Source: Melampsora larici-populina 98AG31 (taxonomy: Eukaryota > Basidiomycota > Pucciniomycetes > Pucciniales > Melampsoraceae). From it: a DNA stretch of 64,000 nt. The notes under the pieces are model-generated. The model searched no databases. It worked only from the letters and a program-made list of their open reading frames with translations, and was not told the origin of the DNA. Below, one piece after another: positions 42,839-53,794 of this stretch (position 1 is the stretch's first letter; every line of letters starts with the position of its first letter). Location of the stretch: assembly GCF_000204055.1 (NCBI RefSeq), contig NW_006768779.1, positions 62,001-126,000 of the forward strand, written 5' to 3'. The position numbers and the translations under genes were made by a program.

Positions 42839-45731
42839 CGAGTGACCTCATTGACAATCAAACATTGAGTTTTCCCCTTCAGCAACAGGTGGAGGAGCAA
42901 TTTTGATGTGAGCATCCGTAATAGCTACAGAGACATGTTGCCATTGCGAAATGCCAAGAGGTGCAACTCCTCCTTCAATGAATCGGCTCTTCAGAATGTT
43001 GGAAAAGTCCTCCGTATCCAAAGTACCTTGTCCACATGTCACCCACAGCTTTGTGGTCATATCCTGAGCAATATCAGCCTTGCCCACCAATTGGAGGAAA
43101 GAACTAAATCATGTGTAATCAGCCCACTGTGATGACCTGTAGCATATCTTTCACTTACATGGCTACTGGTCTCAAGAAACCTAGGTACGTGTGCCACATT
43201 CCAGTATGTCCAGCTGGTAAAAACGTCATGCGTGGTTTGTTCGTCCCAGTTACATTTCAACTTTTGTGATAGTAGGAAACAAAGGCAATTTCTTCATCTC
43301 CTAGGTATATGTTCCGAGCTGCAAGTCAAGTATTGACCAATAATAAAACTGATTCTTCAGTGCCTCGCAAAGGTTGTCCAGATGCCACATGATACAAAAA
43401 GTATAACCTCTCAACTATTCTATCATATAACTGTAGCCATTTCCACACCGCTGATTTTTTCCAGATTGCAGGGTTACATACACTAACATCATCTCCAAGC
43501 TCTTCTTGCCATCTTGGCTCTTTCTTGCGCACCCATTCTTTCAAAAGATGAAGGTTGTATTTACGGTGAGTCAACCGCGAGTGTGTGAGATAGTTTGTAC
43601 CAGGTGATCAGTTGTTGGGCTTGTCTTTGTAGAGGTTCAAATCCAGCTTTGGCATTTTACATCCACGCACTATGGCATCAAGATCTTGCTGCACTAGCTT
43701 ATCTTGTATCTGAATACAATTCCTGATCCCTCCAATAGTAACCTTCTTGTTGTCCATCTCAAGAGTTTCCTGGTGGTGATCAGCCCAGAACGTGGTTTCA
43801 GGCAGTGCCTCAGACATGATGGCAGTAGTGGCCAGGTGCATAACCTGCCGTACATAGTTGAAGGGCCCTGCGTGGTTTTTGTGCAAATACTTGAACCGGC
43901 TAAAGTCATCTTTGAAAGGTATCGTAGGGTCTGCATTGGGATCGAATGCTGGGGCAGGTGCATCAAGGTATTCTTCTGCAAAAGTTAGCCTCACTCCATA
44001 TTGCATACCAGCAATCAGGCGGGTGAGGGTGGTCACCCCCTCGTAAGAACCATCCACCTTCACAACCGAGAATGCAAGAAACTGCATAGGTGGAAAAAGG
44101 TATTGGCAGTTGCGAGCGGCCGCTGGGACCTGGAAGACCTTGCATAGAATCTGAGATGCTAGTTTTGACAGTGCACGGTTTTCAACCGGAATGATCTCCT
44201 CTGCCCCGTATTGATTCAAGTTCTGTCGTCGTAGCTCCAGGGGCAGTACCATGTCTTTAAGTTGATGTATGAAAGGCTTGTGGACATTGTAGAGTTGGAT
44301 ACCAGTGTGGACTGGTATGTCTGTTTGCAGCACCAAGAACCATAGAAAATTGGCCAGAATGCATGCGTATATGCATGCGTATTTAATCACGGATGCCTTT
44401 TCTTGCAACGGCATAAGTCCCTTGTTGTGTTCTAGGTTTCTAGGTATTAATGCACTGGGTCAATATTCAGTCACAGCTGGCAATACATCATCAACTCACT
44501 CATCCTTGCATAAACACACACGCTTCAGCATTTGACCGGTTTGATGCAATCGCTTCATTGTTTTATTGATCCACGATGCAAGGAAAGGTATCATCTTCTC
44601 AACATTCTCATCAATCTGAACTGCTTCAACAATATCTTCATGTGTCTTCTCTTTGATGATCAACCCCTCGATATATGTTTGTATACCACTGATAAACAGC
44701 CAATGGGCTGTGTCCTTGTCAAATTCGGAATCCGGGCCTGGTCCGACTCCGGCCATTGCGTGTTCCTCAAGTTTGTTGACAAGTTTGTGGACAGCATCTC
44801 CACGATCAGACACTTCGGGACTAGGAGTTCTGCCTGAGCGCATTCCAGGGCCAGACGCAACTGCTGGCCTGACATATGGCAGGACAGGGAAATGACAGCT
44901 GTGGTGGTGTCCATACAGATGTTGGCACTTGTCCGTTTGAATGTGGTTGTCCCGCTCGCCAGCAAGATCTAAACTGCAGTGTCAGTAATACTACTTGATT
45001 GCTGTATGAGAAATTAACCCTACCTCTGTGCTTTTTGCCAAAGTGATTCTGAGCAGTTCTCAATGCCTGCCACGATCTGTCACATATTTTACACGTGTAT
45101 CCATTATAAACAATGAGTCCCTCAAGGGGAGGAAGGCGCTTGCCTTTCACATAGTCCAAGGGGCGTGGCCCCTCATTGACCTGGATGACATATTCCTTCA
45201 AGTTTTCCATCACCTCCTCTTGCTTCACCTTGGAGTCTTGCTTGTGGTGGGTCTTGAGGTGAGCCGCCACCTCTTCAGGCACCACACCAGCATGACATTC
45301 AGTGCAAATCAGAATTTGACAACAAACATTCCAAGCCAGATGGTATTGACCAAGCAAATCATTACCTGGGGAACGTGCTCGGCAGTGTATTGATTTACGT
45401 GAAAGCTCAATAATACACACTTACTTTGCACCTCTTGGTCCATTGGGACTATGACACCCACATTGGGTTCCACATGCCGTTCCAAAGGAGACAGTGGAGG
45501 TCCGGTGGCTAAACAAGTCTTGACATGGCTACCTAGGTATCCAGCATTTGGTTGCTTGTACCCGCACTGATTGGGACAATGAAACATACTGTCTCTCATC
45601 CTGTGTAGGTCCACCTTGTCCCCGTGGGCTGTGGTCACTGTGACATCAGCTTGATGCACACATCGCCGGTGGGTGTCAAGCTTGTGGGGTTTGTCAAACG
45701 ACAGTTTACACGGCCCACACGGGAATGACAT
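42839..45731 (-). pseudogene. OrsC/DUF3505-type C2H2 zinc-finger gene, truncated at the hAT element
   Basis: Start near 45731 (MSFPCGPCKLSFDKPHKLDT), a C2H2-like finger. The next exon has CTECHAGVVPEEVAAHLKTH and YTCKICDRSWQALRTAQNHF, the paired motifs of fungal DUF3505/OrsC proteins. Later exons give DTAHWLFISGIQTYIEGLII, VQLYNVHKPFIHQL-like and LTRLIAGMQYGVRL segments, then HVASGQPLRGTEES (43360-43400). The last stretch has LGISQWQHVSVAI and ends FDCQ, TGA (42848-42850), GHS just before the hAT end. Such proteins often sit upstream of RecQ-like helicases in basidiomycetes, near telomeres. No helicase remains here. Exon borders are approximate. Confidence 0.6.
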
Positions 45732-45769
45732 GCCGTGTTCTACATTCACATGATTTGACCAGAATGTTA

Positions 45770-47153
45770 GTCGCACTGTGGCCAAAAAATGCAACCTCAA
45801 TCCATCATGTTACATACTAGAGTTGAACCAAGGCGTGTGGGGAAAGTGTGGGTGACACCGGATGATAGTATACGTAAAATACCTGCAATCACAGTCGCAT
45901 TTTGTCAAAAAATGCGACCGTCAGCAAGTCAGCCACTTGTGCAAGACGAAAGGTTGGTGATATCATTTATGTCCTGCTGACTCACAGGTATCAGTGTCCT
46001 GGGTGACGTAGCAATAGTACGGTGGGTCGCTTTAAAAGAGAAAATGCGACTGTGGGATCTATCAGATTCAAGAACAGACATTGGAGTACAATCTTATTGG
46101 ACACACCTTTCACACAATGTGACAGGTGTGTGTAAGGCCTGTGATAGACCTGTGATATGTATGTAATCTGTCAATTAAAGGCCCGTGAATATTGCAGTCA
46201 GAGAGGTCCCTCCTGACGTGGTGTTAAGACGGAATACCCAACCGGCCTGTACAGACTCATGCGGCGAGAAGGATGTGGCAACAATAGGTTTCATTAGGTT
46301 TGGCGTTTGTCTGTCTACCCATTTCTGACATACAGACTCCAGGGCCCTTACGTCCGGACAATGTTACTTAGATGAAACATTTACGTACACAGCTTACAAT
46401 GTATGTAAGCTAAATTGTTACGGCTCAATAATTTTCATGGAAATTCAATTCATATTGCTTATGACCAAGTGCAGGACACGGCGGGCGCGTGCGGGCGGAT
46501 GGATGCGTGCACATGCACGTGCACGCACACCACAGCCTGCTCACAGAGTGGAAGCAGCTGTTGCAGCAGCTATATGGCTGTACTTATGGTATTCAAAGTG
46601 CTTGCACTTCGACACACTTGCAACTGACAGTCCTCATGTCGAATGGGTCGCATTTGACTGAAAAATGCGACTTACCATCCGTGGGCAACTCACACCCTCT
46701 GTCTGGTCGCAGTTGACCCTGACTTGCGACCACTCGCTGGGAACAGACACATCTCAGGTAGTTTACTCTGCAGTGAATAGCCTCATCAAGCCTCGCTTCA
46801 TTTCAGGCACTCAGGGGTTACATGTGCTTGATGAGGGGATCTAACATGATCAATCTCTTCAACGGGCATCCCCACATATACTCAGTTCAATACAAGCCTC
46901 ACATTATGTCAAGACTAGTCAAAACTTTATTCGAGAAGGAGGAAAAAGAAAGGAAAACTTAAAGAAAAGCTAATCTACGTCATGTATAACGCCACGGTTG
47001 CACTGATGAGCAAAATGCGACCGATGGGCAGATGACACCTAAACTAGCGTGAGGAGGGGATATAAGGAAAAAAACAATTGGTTCAAGGCAACCATTCATT
47101 GACCGCACTCCATCAATATCCTTCTGAGTCGCACTAGTGATACAAAATACGAC
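45770..47153. repeat. array of seven 25-26-nt GTCGCA-N13/14-TGCGAC palindromes
   Basis: Copies at 45770-45795, 45894-45918, 46026-46050, 46647-46671, 46706-46730, 46997-47021 and 47128-47153. Each is an interrupted inverted repeat of almost constant length. The best copies have 9-10-bp stems (GTCGCATTTT/AAAATGCGAC); others carry one or two changes. Intervals are irregular (59-621 bp). No gene is recognised between 45800 and 47160 apart from these sites; a GC-rich GTGCACG tract lies at about 46480-46530. Confidence 0.8.
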
Positions 47154-47315
47154 CAATGAACATAGGCAATTTATCAATGAAAGATCTAATAAATCAACAT
47201 ACCTCATTCGTCTTCTCCCACACCATCAAAGATATCAGAATGGATACCATCCGATTCTTCCTCATCCTCATCCTGCATTTGGGCGGAAGCAGCAGCCTGA
47301 TCCTTGCGCATCTGG

Positions 47316-48649
47316 CTAATCGCATTCTCCTGCCTCATCACCCGCCCTCCTGACTTCTCCTTGCTTCGAGACAGGCTGAGGCGCTCCTTCAGTCACACTC
47401 CACACATCCCGGAACTCTTGAGTACAAGGCGCTAAATGAATCTCGTTCTTCAGCATCACCTCAGGTGCAACTCCTCCACTAGGTGTTTGGGAATAGCCCG
47501 GAGTAAAGATTTTGCTTTGAAGGTCCAAGGTGAAAAGCTCGGCGATGGTTCGAGAGTCAAATTCGATCGCAAACAGGTCAGTCATCTCCTTGAAAGACAA
47601 GTTCTCGTCGAATTTGCCTTGTTCGTTCAAGAACTTCTTCAAGATCTTGAAGACATGGTGGTCAAGCCGGTTCCAGGCGCGTCCGCCATAAACGTGAGGC
47701 TTCGAAGCAATCGTGGCCTTGCGACAGCTATTCAGGATAGAGGCCATGTTGATAATCATCACAGAGTCAGCCATCACTTGAGTTCGTGTATTGTGCCAGA
47801 CGCCGAAAAGTCCATCAGTACCGACAGTGAGAAAGAGAGCTGTGGCCTGAAGCGCATTTCAACGCATATCAGATAAGCCGTATTTGGCCATGCCGACCTT
47901 GCCATCGTCCGGTGCAGTGACTGAAGCAGCAGCATCCTCAACTGCCTTTCCAGTCTTACCAGCCTTGATAGCCAGCTGCATTGCTGCTTTCTTGGCCTTG
48001 TGATCCTTGACCAATTGAGTGAGGGCGGTTTTTGTTTGATCCGCCTTGAGCGAAGCAATTTCTTCTGCAGGCGCTTTGCTGGCGATGGCTTGTCTCAACT
48101 TTGTGTTGTACTTGTCACCTTCAATGACCAGGACAATCCCCAGTAAGACCTGATTGAATCGCTTGAGAAGCCAAGGTAGTCCTCGTCGGTGAGCTTTGGT
48201 CTTCTTGGCAGTGCTTCCAGAGTTTTCGCCAACTAAGATACGCTGGTGAAGCCATCCAATACTTTGGGAAATAGGTACAAAATTGCTTCCAACCTTGTCT
48301 TCACCTTCTTGACGGATTTTGATTTGGCAATGCTTGGTGTTTTGAGCTATAACTTCCAAGCTGTCACTTAGGATGTCATGAATAGTTTCGTGAGCCTTCT
48401 CAACTTCGTCATTCACATGGGGATCCCAAGACCATTGCTCAGAGTTTTTGTCAACTCTGCAGCACATTGAATACAAAGCAATGAAGATGCTGTTACGCTC
48501 ACCTGTGTGTACTTGAATCTTCCAAACCTATTGGTGTATACAAGAACCTGTACGATCCCATGGGGTCTGAAATGTAGCGTGTAGATGTAGTTAGAATGTG
48601 TAGAAGCATCTAATGCTGATCCAATTTTGGACAAGTCCAAAATCATCAC
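47316..48649 (-). pseudogene. unidentified protein gene with an in-frame TGA
   Basis: A first exon (about 48645-48510) has DLSKIGSALDASTHSNYIYT and VLVYTNRFGRF, then an intron. One continuous frame runs from about 48456 to 47316, with VDKNSEQWSWDPHVNDEVEK, SQSIGWLHQRILVGENSG, a Lys/Ala-rich helical region, and then, after a TGA at 47859-47861, TALFLTVGTDGLFGVWHNTR and YGGRAWNRLDHHVFKILKKF, ending in TQEFRDVWSVTEGAPQPVSK. The sequence on both sides of the TGA looks equally coding. Family not recognised. Donor and acceptor of the intron are ambiguous. Confidence 0.5.
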
Positions 48650-48882
48650 TGCTCACTACCAACACCCCACCATCACACCACACCACACCACACCACAACA
48701 CCACAACACGCCACCCCACACCACACTACTTCACCAATCACCAGACCACACCACCGCTCACCACCCCACACCACACTACTTCACCAATCATCACACCACA
48801 CCACCGCTCACCATCGTTCATCACCGCTCACCACCGTTCACCACCGCTAACCACCTCTCACCACCGCTCACCACTTCTAGTT
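48650..48882. repeat. CACCACAC / CACCGCTCAC low-complexity tract
   Basis: A C/A-rich tract of CACCACACC, CACCGCTCACC and CACTTCACCAATCA units, including two near-identical 50-bp copies around 48710-48800. The plus-strand frames crossing it (Thr/His/Pro only) are repeat translations. Confidence 0.85.
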
Positions 48883-49029
48883 GATGTTAAACCTAACACC
48901 ACACCTCACTACCACAACTCCGAGCTCAATCAGCAGTACTGACTGTCAAATCTCACCTACCCTTTGAACTCCACATCTATTCCCACCTACCCTTCAACCT
49001 CTTAATCTTACTTAAAATCATTAAACAAG

Positions 49030-50330
49030 ATGTCCACCAATGATGAAAATATACCAGCACCACCAGAAATCTCTATTCAAGGAACTTGCGACCCCATGGA
49101 TCCCAAAACACAAGAAAAAATGGATCAATATGTGAAATCATTTGCCGCTGAACATGGGTACTTGATATCGGTTGGGAAGTCCTACGTTTCAAAGGGGAGA
49201 TGTACATATCACTGTCATCGAGGCGGCCTTTGCAAGACTTTGAAGGACTCTTCCAAGGCAAGCAAGTCATTGAAGATCAACTGCCCATTTGCAATGAAGG
49301 CCAAGCTGGACACCAAACATCAATATTGGACGCTCTCCCACACCAACACCAGCCACAACCACCCTCCCAACTTTGACCTCAAATATATACCCCCTGATGA
49401 AAAAAGTTCGAACTCAACCGGTGACAAAATAGACACCTTTCTGTACTTTCTATCACAACGTCTCCGACTGCTTGACTCCACTACTCAAAACACCGTTCTT
49501 GATGAAATTAAGCAAATTGTTGAAAAACAAGATGAAATAAGTCAATCTCTTATTCAACCATTGGTAAGTTGTCCACATCTTTCTTTCTCAAGAGCAGAGC
49601 CCTGAAATAACTCCCCATCACCTGAACGCTAGACATCCAAAGTGGTTGTAGAGTCCCAAGGTACAAAATCAACCCACCAGGCCAACTCAACCCTGCTCGA
49701 TATTGAGGATGGAGAATCTGATCATCCGCAATCACCAAAAGTAAGCACTCTATCTATTTTACGTTTAACACATCATTATCATCATGATCCTTACCTGGAA
49801 ACTGTATTTGTCTCGTCTAGTTGCAGAGTCTTCCGCACGCAAGCTCAAATGCAGAACCACCCAATCCGATGCTTCCAGTTCATCATGAGGAGAAAAACCA
49901 CCCAGCCGATTCAGACAATACACCACCTGATCTTTTTGATAATTCACCAACTGGTCTTCTTAACAGTACAACGAGTGACATTGACATTACACCAAACGGA
50001 GTTGCTAACAATCCTGCAACAACTAATACACCAAATGACTTAAACGATACACCAAGTGCTGTTCTGACCAATAAACTGGCTGATCTTCGTCATGATGACG
50101 AACCCAAAGACGGAACTCCACAACTGCCATCTGGATCCTCAGCAAAGGACATACAACCACCCGAAACCCATACCGACCTTACAAAAGGCACCCAAAACAC
50201 AACTAAGAAGACTCGTAGCCTAATCCTTGTCAGCACCTTGAACGAGCGTCCTCGCACACGCAAACAAGTACGTGAGCAGGTACAAGACTTCCCCAAGGCT
50301 GTAACCCGTACAAGGAAATCAAAGCAATGA
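49030..50330 (+). CDS. FAR1/WRKY-GCM1-like zinc-finger protein, three exons
   Basis: Exons 49030-49563, 49633-49740 and 49821-50330, all phase 0, give a complete 383-residue protein. Both introns have GTAAG donors and TAG acceptors. Residues about 55-120 hold a zinc-finger pattern of the FAR1/GCM1-WRKY type seen at the N terminus of MULE-derived proteins: RCTYHCHRGG, then INCPF, then a Trp-containing strand, then SHNHPPN. A helical stretch follows (LYFLSQRLRLLDSTTQNTVL), then a low-complexity Asn/Thr/Pro-rich part and a basic C terminus (RPRTRKQVREQ...TRTRKSKQ). No transposase domain is attached, so it may be a domesticated or accessory DNA-binding protein. It converges with the KDZ gene. Confidence 0.7.
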
Positions 50331-50750
50331 ATGTACTACACTAACGCTCAAGCTTGGTCATCCTGATCTTTTCTTTAAATTTACCAACTTATTCTATTCT
50401 TTTACAAAGTTCAAAAGTTCAATGAATGTAATATTTTTATCCAAGTCGATGTTGTTTTTAAACCGACTTAAACTCTCAAAGATTGTCAAGAAATGTTCTC
50501 ATATCAACAATAGTTTTGTGTAAATAGTACACGCTAACTTTGATTCAGTGAAAATAGTGCAAGATACAACATTTATTACTAGAGTTATTACATGAAGAGC
50601 AATATCAGTCGATTTCTTACAATTGAGAAGAGACCTGCTTGTGCTTCAGCCAAGAGCTTTTCAGTCAAGTTTTGATGTCTTTATAACACCATTTTAAAGT
50701 GTGAAGTTAATAGTCAAATTACAATCCAAGTTTGAGTCGGCGGTACTGAT
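50331..50750. other. intergenic 3' region
   Basis: 420 bp between two convergent genes. A+T-rich with no repeat or gene recognised; it should hold both 3' UTRs. Confidence 0.6.
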
Positions 50751-53123
50751 TTAAAACACGTCCGCAACATCTGCAACATCTTCAAGAACATCTTCATCTT
50801 CCTCCGCGGCCTCTGCAATCAAACTTGGTAAATTTACTATTGCTGCCCACTCCATCGCGCTCTTCAAACACATCTCCTCCCATTGAGTTAGAAGGGCCAC
50901 ATCCACAATATGACTGTCCGCAAAGTACATTGATGTGCTTTCAAGCATGCTCCTTAAACCATTGCTCCATGTCATCCATAACCGACCCAATGATCGCACT
51001 AGACCCAAGTACAAGAGCCTTGACTCGGCTTGCACATTGCCTGAATTGTGTAGACAGATTAGTCAGCCTTACAATGTCAAATTACGTGAAAACATACCAA
51101 CTTGAACCTCACCTTGGTCCTCCTCCCACTTTGTCTTGATCATGTCAATGCGATCTTGATACATAATTGACCACTTCATCAGCTGTCGAATTTCTCGTCC
51201 AATTCGCTGAAGCTCTTCTTCCGCTCCTCTTTTGAGTAGAAAAGCCCTGATTCCGTTCCTGGTGGCTCGGTCCGTTGCCCACGCTTCGTTAGGATGTGTT
51301 AAGCCTCCAATATCCCAAAAGGGGTCAGTTATGTCCATTGACTCCACTTTTTCAAATGTAGGATCTGGAATCGGGTTGGCTGGATTGTGTTTCCGGTTGT
51401 AGTTTGATGCATGTCGATGGTAAGTTTGATACTTCTTCCTCAAGAGTAATTTCTTTTTGTTTCAACGTTTGTTTAACCACACCTGGCACGTAGTTCCTAC
51501 AACAATCTCTGTTCAGTTCCATGTGTTTCTCTCGCTTCTTGCCTTGGTCATAACAATATACATACCTGTATTTAAAGCTGCTTGTCTCTGGTTTTCAATA
51601 ACCCCCACCTTGGCCTCGTAAAGCTTTGACTTTGACAAGCGCACCATCAGTAAGAGCTTGGACTGGGAATCTGACAATCAAAACAATCAAATGTCAGATT
51701 TCCGGTTTTGTATGGTCATATTAACGTAGGAAGTACCTGATGTCCCTGTGAGGTGTAAGAACTCATCAGATCCTAGTTCGTCCGCCAAGTCCTGCACTTT
51801 CTGCTCGAGTGCGATCAATGTTTGGGGGAGATCAAGCAGCTCTGCCCGCACAGCGCCTGTCCGCATTTGGGGTCGCTTTGCAGATATGGCTTCCACTCTG
51901 CGACTGCATTACATCTGATTTTCTCAGCTCAGTGCAACCAAGGAGAGAAAATCATAACACCTACCAAGCCTCTAGCATGTCCTCTTCAAGCTCAATCAAT
52001 ACTAGGTTCTGCTCCCGTTTATCTTCAGCGGTCTCACTGATAATTTGCGCCTGCATTTCTTTTTGTCTAGCCCACTGGTTTTTCATGTATTCCAAGTTGA
52101 GAGCTGGGCTTCGCGTCTCAATATTAGCCAAGTCTTTCTGTGCCTCTTCAAGCCTTTCCAGCACAACTTTGAATCGACTTGTCATAGAACCAACTGTAAG
52201 GATACATACATCATGTGTCAATTTATTGTTGACAGTAACAGTTAACACAAGAACTCAAAAGCATACCTGCATTTGCTCGCAACATCTTGTTGTGATGTAA
52301 AGATTGTATATTGATATTGATCAACCTACATTGGCTGGTGGCATACCTGTTCGGACGCACTAGAGGTGACAGGAACGACCATATCCTTTCCATCCCCTCG
52401 CCATCGGATAAGCCCCATCCTTTGTTCAATCGTGGGTTGTAGTCCAATTGGCATCCCCATTCATGCACATATGCATGAAAGACGCTGGTCCCAAACTTGA
52501 GACGGTTCAGTTTGCGTTCAATCGCAAACAAGTCGCGCTAGTATCAAATATATTACATTAGCTAGGTGCAAATAACCATTTAGTTTGTTCCGGAACTGAC
52601 TTTGATTATACCTTTTTCTAGGTTGCAGCCTATGTCATATAGGATGCCCAGCTTCTCAACCTTACCCTCACAATCTGTGTTGGATACTACCTTCAAAATC
52701 CATTCAATCAAGGCAAGAGCAAAATATGACCTAATGAAGATGTTCGACTTAGTTACATCTATGATTTACCTCATCCATTTTTAACCCACTGACTTTTATC
52801 CACTTTGTATGATATTGATAAACCGTAGAAAATGATCATGTCTACATGCCATGCCCAATAAACCAGTATCATCGCTTCCGCCCCAGTGAGACTTACCTCG
52901 AACATCATTGGCTGCTGTGTGTTGCTCACTACAAGGATGCTATAACCAATAGAGTCAGTCGCAATCTACATATAACCTTATTGCCAAAGGCCTACCATGT
53001 CAATGTTGTCTTCATCAGCCGGATCATCCACACTCGCACCCATTTTCAAAGCCATCGGTTCCCACTCAATCTTTGGCAGGAAAAGTTCAGGAGTTGGTGG
53101 GGAATAACCTGGAATGGGTGCAC
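50751..53123 (-). pseudogene. KDZ transposase, C-terminal two thirds
   Basis: Continuation of the KDZ gene after the Ty3 insertion. Minus-strand exons: PIPGYSPPTPELFLPKIEW (from 53118); EQHTAANDV (about 52910); AYVHEWGCQLDYNPRLNKGW then GLSDGEGMERIWSFL (about 52470-52390), the hallmark HxW...LSDGEGxERxW block of KDZ transposases; several helical exons (52250-51690); LTHPNEAWATDRATRNGIRA (about 51300); and a last exon with STSMYFADSHIVDVALLTQW and an acidic end (50751). Introns of 50-100 nt with GT-AG ends are visible. Individual exons were not checked base by base for further damage. Confidence 0.75.
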
Positions 53124-53503
53124 TGTAAGGTTTGGGATCTCAAACCTTCACTGAATTGCAACGGGAAGCTGTCAAGGACAGCGGGACGGTTTCTAGAACC
53201 CAAGTGACTTTTATTATTTCAAATCAATAGGAAAACCAATAGAATCTGGTTCCGTAGGATATGGGGTGGGAAGTCAGTCCCTGATCACTCTACAAATATA
53301 AACGCAAGAATCATAAGAAAGAAAGAAATAAGATATACGCTTACCTGGTTCCGTAGGATATGGGGTGGGAAGTCAGTCCCTGATCACTACAGAACCATAG
53401 CGTGGAATTGAACAAAGATATATAAAGGAGTCTCTAAGACTTAAGTATTAATTATTAAGTACTTTAGTATTTGTACGTATGTGTAATGACCATAGGTCTT
53501 ACA
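53124..53503 (-). repeat. 3' LTR of Ty3 element 2 (380 bp, with 194-bp extra segment)
   Basis: Matches the other LTR at both ends but holds 53249-53442 in addition. That segment contains two copies of a 47-bp sequence (GTTCCGTAGGATATGGGGTG and following) 99 bp apart. Four substitutions separate the alignable 186 bp. Confidence 0.9.
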
Positions 53504-53516
53504 GTCTCCCCTCCTA
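53504..53516 (-). other. polypurine tract of Ty3 element 2
   Basis: Minus-strand TAGGAGGGGAGAC lies immediately before the 3' LTR in element orientation. Confidence 0.8.
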
Positions 53517-53794
53517 TAAAAGGAAGCTTCAACCGGCCTTGAGGTACCACAAGAAGTAAAAAATTGAAAGAAAGAAGCAAAATTGAAAAAAGAAAGCAAG
53601 AAAGAAAAAAAATAGAAAAGAAAGACAGAAAAGAAAAAAAAGAAAACCACGAGATTTGTTGTCCAGGTACCCTGAGAGTGTGCAACTGTTGTCTGTGTAT
53701 GAGATCTAAAGGGAGACAGTCGAAGAATGTGTGCTCACATAGTGGCCTGGGTATGTTTTGACAACTTTTGGGGTAGTAGAGACCCGGCGGTGAC

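Noticed and set aside
45770..47153. Repeat array considered as CRISPR
   Set aside because: Repeats are interrupted palindromes with irregular 59-621-bp intervals in a eukaryotic intron-bearing context; no cas genes.
48613..48942. Thr/His/Pro-rich open frame of about 110 codons
   Set aside because: It is only the translation of the CACCACACC low-complexity tract in two frames.
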